From assembly GCF_963576545.1 (NCBI RefSeq), contig NC_083651.1, positions 13,499,886-13,563,885 of the forward strand: a stretch of 64,000 nucleotides of DNA. Direction: 5' to 3'. The notes under the pieces are model-generated. The model was not told the origin of the DNA, made no database searches, and saw nothing but the letters and a program-made list of their open reading frames with translations. This document shows positions 1 through 13,700 of the stretch, piece after piece (position 1 is the first letter of the stretch; each line of letters opens with the position of its first letter). The translations under genes were made by a program, and so were the position numbers. Source of the DNA: Limanda limanda (lineage: Eukaryota; Chordata; Actinopteri; Pleuronectiformes; Pleuronectidae).

Positions 1-34
1 TTATCCCCTGATGGACCACTCACACCACGTTCAC
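1..34 (-). CDS. Type IV collagen, coding exon 31 (cut by window edge)
   Basis: Starts after a pyrimidine-rich acceptor ending GCCAG and reads [11 protein letters not shown] in phase with exon 30. It is truncated by the window edge, not by a mutation. Confidence 0.85.
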
Positions 35-3000
35 CTGGCACACGATGGTGAGGAAGACAGAGATACTAAGTTTATATGAGGGTCTCAACAGAACTCAGCA
101 GACTAATACTTTTCTTCAATTACAAATATTATGAAATTAAATTTCAGTCTCACCCTTCAGTCCACTTTGACCTGACACTCCTTTTAGGCCGACTTGGCCT
201 GGCACTCCAGGTTCTCCTTGAAGCCCCCCGAAGCCCTTCACCCCGGTATAACCCCTGCTCCCCTCGAAGCCTGCCATGCCGGTAGATCCTTTATAACCTG
301 GGAAAGAAAAGGACAACAAGTAAAAACTAAGCATAAAAATCTTCATGATATTTGATTTTCAATATTACTCGACGTGGTAATGTCTAGATTATCAAATCAA
401 ATATGAGGAACAAACCCTTCATTCCTGGGACTCCTGGGCGTCCATCTGCACCTGGCTCTCCAGGATTACCAGATGGGCCATACTCTCCAAGGACACCGTC
501 ATCACCGTACCCCCCAGGCATTCCTTTTAATCCGATGGGACCTGTAGGGCCTGATTCTCCTTCACTTCCCCTCTCTCCAGTGAAACCTGAGCAGGATGAT
601 GAACCAAAAGGACACACGGAAAAGATGGTGAGAGGTGAACAGGAGCATTTCTGAGAGAGGGTACTGTGCAGTTGCCATCTTTGCCTCACCTGGCTGTCCA
701 GTAGCACCACGAGGCCCAGGTAGACCTGCTTGCCCAGGGTCACCGGGGTAGCCATACTTTCCAGCAGGCCCAGGCCTCCCTTGCTCCCCCTGCAGTCCTC
801 TAGGTCCACTCTCTCCTTTGAACCCAATCATTCCAGGCATGCCCCCCATTCCTGGTTTGAATGGAAGAACAAGAACATGACACAACAGCTCTCAAATCCT
901 TAACTATCCCACAATTACTGAAGGTAAGGCAATAAGTCACTAATACAGGTAAGTGAAATAAACTGTTGAGTTTGAACATCACTAACCTGGATATCCGGGA
1001 TCTCCTTGATTCCCAGTCTCGCCCTTTATTCCTTGAAGCCCAGGCAGCCCAGAATCACCCTGGCCTCCAGTTGAAGCCCCGAAGATCTCTCCATGAAAAC
1101 CCTTCTCACCTTGTGCCCCGTGTCGCCCGGACATACCGGGGGAACCAGGGAAACCAGGTGAACCTTTGCTGCCAGGAAATCCCTGGTCACCACGTGGGCC
1201 GGCAAAACCTTTAATGGAAAACCATTAAAACGAAAGTAAACAATCAGGATGAAGGATAAAATTCAAGTCAAAGTTCAGATGTTATTCTCTCTATCCAATG
1301 ATTGGCCAGTGTCTTCTGTCCTTCCGTACCTGGTGGTCCAGTACGGCCACCTACGCCTTGCTCTCCTGTTTCTCCTTTCTCTCCATGAACTCCAAGTATA
1401 CCCCTTGGTCCTTTTTGGCCTTGTAGACCTGGTTCACAAAACATAAAAAATGGCATAAAAAAATGATTCATAGATATTCAAATGCAGAAAATACAGAACA
1501 ATATTTTGTTGTTGAGTTACCTTGGTAACCTGGTAATCCAGTGGGCCCTGGAAGTCCAGGCTGCCCAGGAGGTCCTGGAAGTGCATTACAAGGACCTGAA
1601 AATAAAATAACAGAAACAGAGTCTTCAGGGCAACATCTTGGTAAAAGTGACTGATTATGTGTGACTGTTTTATATAAAACTATTATGATGGTTGTCTGCT
1701 GCCCAGCGTGGGTTGTTTTTCAGAACATGATATTATCATTACATTAGCTTGTATGTCAACACACTCAATCTCAAATTGTTAACAATTAAATCATCAGGCA
1801 CACAAGTCAAATAATAAAAAGGCAAAGCTGTTATCAGAGAGCTGTTAAAAAGGAAGCAATAAGGTGAAAACCTTATTAGACCAGCTACCTGTTACATCCA
1901 CCTGTCCTCCATCTTCTGTCGGACTACAGCTGCCTTTCAGTTGCAAAAGAGAGAGAATGAAAGAGAGAGGCATTCGGAACCAGAGTTAATCAAAAGCACA
2001 AGCATTATCTCAAACAAGCTCAGCTGCAGCTGGTTTGAAGGATGCAGCCCCTGCATCAGGAGACAACAGGGGGCGGAGAGAGAGAAGTCAATTAAATGGC
2101 AACATGTCCTCCTCATGCTTCCTCCTTTTTTTGATCACAAGCCATTAATGGTCATTGGCATTTCACTGCTTTGCATCGTATTACAAAAGAGAGAACTTGT
2201 AGACAGTCATCGTAAAATCAAATATTTAGATTGAAAACAGTTAAAAATTACTGTAAAGTGGTAAAAGCCTTGAAGGAGAAAATATGGAACATGTTTAAGA
2301 CTTGATGAAAAGGAAGAAGGCAGCGGTCAGCTGACTCTTACCTGGGATGCCAGGTGTTCCAGGAACTCCAGGATAGCCTGCAAGACCGTCATCACCAGGT
2401 AAACCACGCTGGCCTTTGAGGGCCCCAAGGACGGCACCTGGCTCTCCCCTCGGTCCAGCTACACCTGGTTCACCAGGTTGACCCAGGAAACCTTTCTCTC
2501 CACGTTGTCCCCAGGGACCTTCTCCCTGTTCACATGAACCAGTTATACTTTGTCTATGACTGACTCTGACCCTATGCACATAATAAGGCAATTGATAATG
2601 ATTTTAAATATGATGAGTATGCTTGATGTGACACTGTCATTACTATCATGACTGATGGACTCACCGTAGGACCTCGGCTACCTGGCAAACCAGGGAAACC
2701 ATTTAGGCCTGGAACACCTTGTGCTCCCGGCTCACCGTCTCTTCCTGGGTCCCCCAGATCTCCAGGATATCCTGCGTAGATCAAACACAAATACACAAAG
2801 ATATATATAATCCATACAATTCTGCATCAACACACGTACATACAGTAGACACACACATAACAGGTTACTTTATTCTGACCCACTAGAGCCTTGGTGCTGA
2901 TCTGAAATGAAATAACATATAGGCTGCACCTTTCTGTGTGGCCACATTTGCTTTTCCTTTTTGGCCTTTTGGCCCTGGTTCCCCATTGAACCCACTAGCG

Positions 3001-4478
3001 CCCTGTAAGACATCATATTAAAGAGTGAGGGAACAAACAAGAATGTTAAATTAACAATGGAAAATAATTATGAGGATATGTGATTTTTATATTCTTTTTT
3101 AAAATATAGTTTTCATGATTTGTCTCTTACGTTGGACCCATCCTCGCCCTGCGGTCCTGGGTCTCCTGAATCCCCCTCCTGACCAAACTCTCCCGTCATC
3201 CCAGGATCCCCTCGAACCCCAGCAGGGCCAGGTGGTCCCGATGGAGAGTTTACAACACTGCACTCACATTCTCCATGCTCACCTACAGGGACCATCAGAT
3301 ATTATCAATATTTCATCATGATATGAACAATCATCATTAGTTAGGAGAGTATGGTTACAGCACCTTTCCCTCCTTTATAGCCTGCGTTGCCGGGCCTTCC
3401 TCTCCCGCCTGGAGCCCCCTTAAAGACCTCAGCCCCTGGAATCAAACAGAAATAAAGTTAAATCAATTTCAGGAAAAAAGGAGAAAACAGCAAGAGATCA
3501 AATATATATAAAATGTACTATGAGAGTATCAACACAAATGCATAGTAAACCACTCTCTCACATGTTTGTGTGGGTCCTGGAGAGCCCATGGACCCTGAGC
3601 GCCCCTTGGCCCCTGGGGGTCCTCCACTGACTGCCGGGCTCCCTGGTTCCCCATCTGGGCCCTTCTCTCCTTGTTCCCCCTTTATGCCAAATGGCCCGAA
3701 AAAGTCCCACACTGAGAGAAAAAAATGGAAGAAGGTTCAGTGGATTGTGTGGATCAAAGTGTGGAGGAATCTCTTTGTTTAGCTTTAGCTGACTGACCTT
3801 GTTGTTGTGTGTCAGAGGCAGGACGTCCTGGGGGTCCGGGGGAGCCTTGATCTCCTACTGGGCCCCTCTCTCCATGTGGACCCTGCTCACCTAGGGGACC
3901 CGGAGGTCCAGCTTTTTGAATCAAAGCAAATGGAATAAATATTTGTTAACTGCAACAAGTAACATCAACTGCATGAATCCATTCTTTAACACATAGGTCT
4001 CTATCAGATTATAGATGAAAGTTTATAAAGGGTTTCTAAACCAATGTAGCTTTATTTAAGGATACTGTAATAACAATACCAACAAAAATAATAATAACTG
4101 TTGTGGTTATTATAATATCAGATTTCTTCTCCTCATCTGTCACTAGATTTCTCTGAAAAAGACCCTTGATTTATACCAAAAGCAATAACTTTGAAGTCAT
4201 ACATTTCTTTTTTCACTTCATCCAGCTGCCCCCACTGCACCACCTGGTCTGCATGCTGTCAGGTGACGCCCCTGCAGGACAAGATGCTTTATTGTTCCTC
4301 AGGATCACTTAGTCTCTGCTATGAATTTGAATAACCTTCATCCGGTCCATATTTATCTTGAGCACCTGACTCGCTGTGGTCGGTCACAGCTGAACCTCAG
4401 TAATACCCCAAATTTCCCTCCCAGAGTTTCACTTCATGTCAGCAACAACTTTGTCAAAATAGCTTTTAACACTTTCAG

Positions 4479-4525
<47 letters not shown>

Positions 4526-7500
4526 CTGTCTGTTTCCTCTTTTCTGTTGGCTCATTGTTTTTTGTATTAATCCACGTACCTGCTGGAGACCAAGGCCATA
4601 AGGATCCAGATGAGATCAGTTCTCCTGGTTCACCTCGGACTCCCTGAGGCACAAAGTTAACGTCAGTGTCATTATACTGTGTGTGAGCACAAAGGTGAGA
4701 TGTGGACACAGTGTTTGAAATTTACCAACAAACATATCCTGTTGCTGCAAAGTGTCGAATAACTATCCCGTTTTTCCTTTTTTAATCTCTGTGTATTGTT
4801 ATTTCACTTCTTCAAGGTATGTTTTACTGGATTCACTGTAAACATTTTATTGGCTATTCTACAATTTAAAGCAAAGTATTATAGGTTTGATAAATATTTG
4901 ATGACACAGCAGGAGCTGTTACTGACATCTAGTGGTGGATAAAAAACTTTATTTTTATTTAGACATAAATTATTGTGACAGAATCACATATATACTCAAC
5001 AGGTGCTTCTTCCAAAACTTGTTGTGATAATAGTGAAATATTCAAACGGCACGCACGATGTTGCAACCTCATCTTTACATTGGAATATGTTTGGTATCTT
5101 GTACGTCATTAAACACAAACATTAGACATCTGTGAAAATTTAAAATTCTCAGATAGATCTTAAAATAAACGTATGTAGGTTTTAACAATGCAACCATGAA
5201 TTTTTAATACCGTCCAGTTACTCAAGTAAAAATTACTCTACGAGTAACAGTCCTGCATTAAGCCTTAAGTATCAAGAGTTAATTACGTTTAATTCGGAAA
5301 AAATGGCCAGGTACAAAACTGGATTATTATCACTGATGCATTAATGTAGAAGTAGCATTTTACTGTTGTAGCTGGTTGAGGTGGAGGTAACTGTTACTTA
5401 TTCATATCGTTTATAGGTAGTTTGATTTGTATTCACATGATTTATAATTGAATGGTAAACGAAGAGGAAAGTTACATGAAACTGTACAGTGGAAATATCT
5501 CAGATTTGTACAGTGAAGCACTTGTGTAAATGTACTTAGTTACATTGTCTTTCAATGATAATCCAAATACTATTTTAAATGCACTTATTTTTCTCATCAA
5601 GTTGGAAAAAGGTTTGAGACGTAATATCCAGGAATCACAATCAGTTGCTTTTCTCACCTTATATCCATCTCTGCCTCTTGGTCCTGCATCACCAGAATCC
5701 CCCTGTACCAGAGTTTTCATTCATCAGGTTATAAAATGAAATTTTATTCAAATTTGATGATAGAATAATAATAAAATCTTTCACGCAGACATACCCTTAG
5801 TCCAGGTCTGCCATCAGTGCCAGGTTGACCCTGGAGCAGCATTAAAAAACAGCATTAACAGAACGTAACATGTGGATGGAAGACTGAGTTTTGCTGAAAT
5901 GTGAAGAAATTCAAGTTTGCTGACCCGTGATCCAGGGAATCCCAGTACACCCGTTTCTCCTTGGTTCTGAGATCAAACCAAAAAGCAACGTCAGTGCCAT
6001 GGTGACGTGTGAATCTATTTGTGTACGTGAGTATGAATACATATAAATGGGTAAAATCGCCAATGAGCCGATGACATACCACATCTCCGCTTTCTCCTTT
6101 CAGACCTTTTTCTCCAGGATTTCCCTACAATAAAGACAGTTTAGTGTTTTTGTGGAACATCACTGTTTGCGTCACTTCAATCTATAATTGTTATTTCAGG
6201 GACGCATTTCAGTGTGGTTATAGCAGGGTAATGACTAAAGCAGCACATGTTGCTGATGGACAGACCTTGACTCCATAGTAGTCGGTGGGCTCAGAATAAG
6301 GATGAGTGGAGTTCCCTTGCTCACCCGGAGGTCCAATGTCCCCCTGTGGTGGGAAATAGGAATTGCCACAAAAGTCAGCCAACTCAGAGAGAAACAAATC
6401 ATCATTGGCCAACAAGTATTAATCTCAAGTAAAAAAAACTCTTGTTAAAACCCTACTGGTAGAGTTACAGAACTATAGTAGGTAATCTGCAGAAAGATGT
6501 CTACTGTGAACGACTTATTATCATAAATCATATTACTAGATTGTAAATACTGAGGCAGCAGCCGCATTCGGGGAACTTAAGGGAACGTGACATGATGAGA
6601 AGGGCAGAAAAGACCTACAAAGTAATTTGGGATGTCTCCGATTGAAGATTTTTTTCGGATAGTATTGGATACTGACATTTTTAGAAGGGAAATATCTTTA
6701 GTGATACTCAACAGGGACATTACATTTTTGCGGGGGGCATACAGTTTGGTACAGATCCGGATATGGGGCAAGTCCAGGATTATATTTTTACCACTTTCTT
6801 TAACATTACAAGATATGGTGTTTTTCAACATTTAGGATAATTCATGGATCCCGATGAAACGAATCACACATGTTTAGGGGACTGATATTTATGAGTGTGT
6901 GCAATTTGGTGCAGATTCAAATCAATATAACTTTGGATCTAGTTAATTTAAATTAAAAAGACTTTTAAATGCCACTGTAGTTTAGTAATTTGTTTCAGTG
7001 GTGAAGATGGTTGGAAAACAACGACTTCATCTTTAACAGTGTGATGTATTTCATGAGCTTATGAGTTTTTGTAAAATTGATCATAATTAGTGTGGTTAAA
7101 TGTAAAATGTATTAGAAGTTGCATTAAATGGAAGTAATGCATAAGATCATAGAAAATTGTACTTAAGTGCAGTATTGAGTAAAAGTACTTTCTTGCGATG
7201 AACTGCTGAAAGTCTTATGAATGACTTCATGTTGTTTTCATGTAACCAGTGACTGATCAGACATTAGTGCTGCATTTGTACAAACATGGCCACTCACATG
7301 GTCTCCTCTGATTCCTTTAAACACTTTGGTCATAGTGCCCTGCTCAGAAAAACAAAAACACAAGTGAGGTTGTCTTCTTACTTTTGCTACAGTTCACTCA
7401 CTCCATGCAGTGTTTACCGAGTCATGCAACAAGTTGGAATTTTGTTGTATCATATTTACGTAGTTGTTACGTTACCTTTGGTCCACGTGGACCTGGAGAC

Positions 7501-10500
7501 CCTGGGGGACCCTTTCAGAAGACAAACAACAGGATCCTAATAAGCACTTAATATCATAATAGATAAGGCTTCACAATCTAAACAAATGCACAAGTTTCAC
7601 CTTTGGTCCTGGGAAGCCTCTGTTGCCCTCCCATCCTGGCTTTCCCGAAGGCCCCTGACAAAAACCACATGAAAGTCAAATGGGAGAAGTTGCAATGTAC
7701 GTTTTAGATAATTCATTGGATTGAACTTGTCTTACAAATATTCCGTGCATCCCTGGTGTTCCGTGATCTCCCTGCGGATGGACGATTAAAGAGTTACGAT
7801 GTAAGCAACATCTGTACGACTTTGCAGCCATGTAAAGGTATAAATGCAATTTTATGGAGCCAGGTGTCCTTCAGTAGTAGAGTAATATGTGGTGTGAACT
7901 CACCCTGAAACGCTGCATGTACACACTCAGCTCCAGAGAGTCTCCCTTCTCTCCCTTCCTGCCTGATTGTCCCTTGGAGATGAAGAGCAACGGTCAGGAA
8001 GTCAAACTCTATGTGTTATACACGTCACCATCTAGAAAGGGTTAGATTTGCACTTACAGGAAAACCAGGTGAGCCATCATAACCAGGTATTCCCGATAAA
8101 CCTGAGTCTCCCTTTGTCCCGTTGCAACCGTCTGCTCCCGGCCTCCCTCTGGGCCCAGCTTGTCCTGGGTGTCCCTGCAGCGAACATCAAATCAAAACAG
8201 TCACATCCAGCCGGATAAATGAGAAAATACAACGAACATGACTCTGCTTTCATCCAGACTGGTTTGATGGACTTACAGGTATGCCATCGCTTCCAGAAAA
8301 CCCAGGAACGCCGGTTTGTCCCTGTGGAGCAACACAAATCAAGCCTTTAAAACAAGTTTTCATTGTAGTATATTTTTAATTATTATTCTAAAAAAAGAGA
8401 CAATGATATTTTACCACGCTTCCTTTAGGACCTATGATGCCACTACGGCCACTGTCGCCTTTGTGGCCCTTCTGTCCCTGGATGCCATATTCACCTGGTC
8501 TTCCATGAGGCCCTTGTGGACCCTGGGGACCAACAGGCCCAGGGTGACCCTGATGTTGGGAGGTTAACAAAAAGAGATGATTAACTTCATTTCAAAGAAA
8601 TAATATTTTAATAAAGTATCACCCTCTTTACATTGACTAATATATTAATTTGATGTTAATCTGAATGAATAGTTTAATCAATTAATCAATTGCATTATAA
8701 TTGTTTCTCTATCAACAATATCATGAGTGTTGTTTGACAAAAGCCAGAATGACAGTGTAGAGATCTCTGGAAAGAAAACAATGTTAACTTACCTTTTGAT
8801 GAATTAGAAGATTTGAAAATAGGAATAGTGTTGATTGAGGGTTTAGAAGCAAAGCATCACAACAATGCAACAAAATAAATGCATTCATTCATTTTACACG
8901 TTTTCATGGATTGCGTTCCTGTGATTTTCTGTTTCCGTCACAAGGAGGAGACAAACCCTTTTCTTTTTCTCTACATCAGCGCTCCTCGCTCTCTACAGCC
9001 ACCCAGTGGTCACTTGCTATACTTGCAAGTGCTACATGTGATAAAAGCTGCCACGAGCTTCAGAGGTAAAAGTCGAGAAGCATCTAAACTCCACAAAATA
9101 CATTTTCATTGTCACTGGACTGACTTTGAACTTGTTTGTTTTAAACTTTTCAGAAAGAAAACCAGAAAAAATTAAAATTCTTGCAGACAATTATAATATT
9201 TATGTTTAAACCAAGACCCACACAGACCATTTACCAGATAGAACAGTAAGAATGTAGTAACAAGCAAAAAAGAGTGTGAGTGTGAAGAGCTTAGAAATGT
9301 CTGTTTGAGAGAAGGAAAACAGGTAATTTAAACCCACTGACGCACAGATTCTCAGTTTGTGTTGCTGTCATTCATGTGGCCGGGGGGGCGATACTCGAGG
9401 GGCAGAAAGCAGATAAGGGTTGGTGAGGAGGAAACAGAATATGGACAGAGCTGACAAGGGGTTGAAAAAAAAACGTGAGGATAAAGATACTATGGGAATT
9501 TGGTGTGTTTTCATGGTCTGAGGGTTGATGGGGTCAAATAGTGATGACCTTCGAGGTTTGGGGGCCTGACGATGTTCCTGTGAGAACCAACAAACACAGC
9601 AAGGTTATACGTCCCCAGACAGAGATGCTCTCTGGGCTCGAGCCAAAGGGTCCCAAAGGAATTAATAAAACTGCAGGGAGCCTAAACAATGTCAAATAAC
9701 AATTCAAACAATCTCACAGACAAATTATGATGCAGATAGTGTGAGATAAATACAAATGATGAGTTTGCACTTAGGCAGCTGGTGCGTCCCGTGTGTGTGT
9801 GAATGTGCGTTTTGGGCCAATAAGCCACCCATATATCTTATTAACAGGAGGTGTGTGTTGTGTCTGTGCAGCTGCTGCCTATAGACCCGACAACAGACAC
9901 ACACCAGTCCTGTGAAAACACCTCAAACGCCACATTAACAACGTTGTATAGTCTGTGTGTGTTTTTGTACATTTAGAAATTTAAACAACTAGATAGGTGG
10001 ATTAGATGCTCACACGTGCTGTGATAACATAAATATATTTGTATAGTGTCAAATCATAATATACATTATCTCAAGGCACTTAACATAGAAGGTCAAGACC
10101 TTAAAAATGACTGAGAAACACAACAGTTCCCACAATGAGCAGCACTTTGGTGACTGTTAAGAGAAAAAACTTATCAACTGGAAGAAACCTCTGACAGAAC
10201 CAGACTTAGTGTGGGCCGCCATCTGTCTCGAGCAATATATCTTGCCCATAATGGAGATGGTATCACCACACTGGCTATAGTCATTTACCATTAATAAAAA
10301 GAAGAAAAAACACAACTTAATATGTTTACATAAGGCAGGAATAACATCACAATCTCGATTTATTCACAATATTTTCAAGGATTTCCAGTATGACAGAGCT
10401 TTAAAGCCACCTGAGATGAAACTGTAGTTGAGCTCTGAGCAGCTGCACTGAGCCGTTCTTCAGCTAAATGCTAATGATAACAAAAAGACACGTGAGGTAA

Positions 10501-10686
10501 GGTCAAGTATCTGCCCAAACAAATCGTTCTCATTGAAAGGATAATAATCAAGTGGACTCACTTTTTAAAAGACAAATGGTTCTGTCAAATGAATAGTTTT
10601 ATAATAATTCACATGGAGAGAGAAGCTAAATATACAGTGATAGAGGAGAGGAGCGAGCTGGAGTGATGTTTTTTCAATAGAAAAAG

Positions 10687-10740
<54 letters not shown>

Positions 10741-13700
10741 ACTCCATAAGAGATCCTTGTCTCGAGCACTTCATGGTTCAGTATGTACAACTGCTGACTT
10801 TCTGCATGGCTTGAACACGGGGTCTGACAAATACCAGGCTCCTTATCTAGCTGATAAATGGGGGACATGTTTCAAAGTGGATACTGGTCAAAGAAAACAT
10901 GCTGGATCTGAACTGTAAACGCTGAAATCGTAAAGATAGATTCTTAAAGATAGACACCTTTGGATTCCATAAAGTTCATGCAGGCATACAGCTGTAATAC
11001 TGTTGTTCCTTTACAACTCATCATTTCCTTTTTTCCTCTATTCTCCCCTGAGCCTGTCCTCCCCTCACTTTAATGAACAGTCCTCCGCAGCTTCACTTCC
11101 TACTTCCCTTCATACTCCCGTCTCTTATCTGCTCAAACTACTTCCACACAGCATTTCCTTGCCCTCCATAAACTCCTCCGAGAATATCCAGAGTTCAGTG
11201 CATGTCTGAAAGCAGATTTATTGTGACATAGCAGTGGGTGGACGAGAGCATAAACCATGAGATTCAGAACCTGACATCTAGATGATTGGAAGTTGAATGA
11301 TCTTCAAACAAACACGATTCAGAGTCACTTAAAGGAAACTGCTTACACATACATGCACGTCTGTTCAGGTCTGAGTTCTTCTCTGGGAGTCTTCGAGACC
11401 GGTCATGACTTTACCAGGTTATGAAGCTCAGACATGTGCTTCCCTCTGGCTTAATTCTGTAACTGTATCTGTCTGGGCTCTTTATTTTTCTTCCCGTCCC
11501 AGTCGGCTCACGTCACAGCTTCAGCCTCATGTCTCGTGAGCTCGGTAATGGCGAGCGGTGAGCCGTCAATCAGCAGTCGCATCTACTAAAGTCACCGGGG
11601 CAGGAGGAGGAAGTGAGGGGGGCAGAGGCTAGAAGATCACAGCTGACCGGGCTTCTCCACAAGTTCAGCTTCTGGCTTCAGCCTTGGTTATGCAGGTCAT
11701 GAAGTCAAGCCAATTTTAGACTCTGAATATACAAGAGAAAGTGGATTTTTAAAAATAGAAAAACCAGCACTCTGAAAACTGGTGTCTGCTTTTTAGCTGA
11801 TCACTTCTCACCTCATCTAAGGTCTTTTAAACACTTCAAACACATGCATGCACACACACTCACAGACAGACACACACACACACACACAAGGTGTCGTATG
11901 ATGAGAAGCTGACATGGCGAAAATGTTGCCTGTTTTTCACGGCAGGTGAATGTAAGATCTTAAAAACTATAGATACTGTCTTTCCTAAATATTCCTTCTA
12001 TCATATATCTTACACGTCATCGACAACACGATCCAGCTGTAGGAATGTGTGCGGAGAATGTTGGACATTAATTTTGACATGGGAGATTCCAGTGTGGAGA
12101 AAGCTGGTGCCCATCAGCCGGCTGAGGTTCACAGTTTATTTCAACCAGAATCTTGAAAGTAAACAATATCCGGAGAGGTTGACATCTTACAACTGAATGT
12201 TAAAACCCAGAGGTTCAGGTTTTATATATTAGGTAATGTTGAACAAACAAGATTAACGGGTCAGTTCACCTGAATAGACCAGAAAATATATTTTTTCACA
12301 CAATTTGCTCTTTTTGTGTGGCCTTTCAGCTATTTTCTTATAAAATGGGATTTAGTTTGTAGTGCTCACGGCAATGAAGGACATTTTCTAAATAAAAAAT
12401 GAATTTTATCAATATGTTAAGCAGTTTGTTATATAAGTTTTCAGCATAGAACAGTTTCAATCAAAATCTAAATTAATCTAAAACAAACACATGCCAATGC
12501 AGTTTCCATTCAGCATTATCCTAACATTAACCTGACCAAGAGTCCTAGTGACATCTCACCCTTATCAAGACATCTCTGAGAAAATCCCAGCTTGTCACGA
12601 CATAAAATGCAGAAAGCAAATTCCTCTCATTGTGTGAACGTGGGGGTGTGTTTGCATTTCTCATTCCTAAATAACAGATCTATTAAAAGTTCCCCCTGTC
12701 TGACGCCATAAATTTGATCAGACCGTCCCTTGGGTAAACGGATTTGGGAACGACCCACTAAGAACAGGATGGGAACACGCAGCCCAGCGCGCAAACCTCT
12801 GACCTCAGAGTGGAATAAAATAAATCAATAAACAACTGGCCGGAAGCCTCCTCCATTATTCCATCTCTCTGCCAAAAACAAAAAAATATAGATGACATGT
12901 TGACTCTTAAACGGAAACAGATACAGATTAAAACTTTGATTCAAAGGTGAGAGGTCAACGGAAGAAGGTTGAATGATGAATATTAGGAAAATATCAGTGT
13001 TGGCTGCAGCCATAACAGTGGAATCATAAATAAAAGAACAAAACCTAGTTGTGTTTTTCATGGATATTCAACCCTGTATTTACTCTGTTGCAAACAAAGC
13101 ATATTCCTTCTGTTCCCCATGTCGTTCCCTTCCAGGAGTTGTATATACCGCATCTCCTCAGAAATAACACAGAATCTAAACACAAAGCGTTGCGATGATA
13201 TAGGACCAATGCTATGTGGTGTGTACTTTAACCTTTGATGTCATCAGTTGGGGACAGGGAGCTGAGAGTGCCCCCCCCACAGAGACACCTGAGTGCTTTT
13301 AAACAACACTCATCATGTCATGTATACTCGTTCTAATAAACTTGTTCTTCTGGTGAGTGTCTGTGAGCTGCCTGCTGCAGGAATGACGACAGAGTGACGA
13401 CTGTAACTGAAGAGTATTTACAGTAAAAATCAATCTTCATATACCAAAGCCCCTTTCAACTATAAAACACTACATAAAATAACTAGAATTAGCACCGTGT
13501 GGTTGTATACCTACAACAACCAGTGAAGTTCAGAGGTCACTGTAACCTTTCACCAACAAAATATAACCAGACTTGAGATATAATGCTCATGAAGCCAAAA
13601 TCCGTTGACCCGTCACCGCCAAAATCGTATCAGTTAATCCGTGAGTCTAAATAGACATGTTTACCAAATATGAAAAGCCTCTCTCAAGGTGTTCTTAAGG

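Noticed and set aside
403..654. Proline-rich frames on the plus strand over the collagen exons
   Set aside because: They are antisense shadows of Gly-X-Y codons. The minus strand has the splice sites and the continuous frame.
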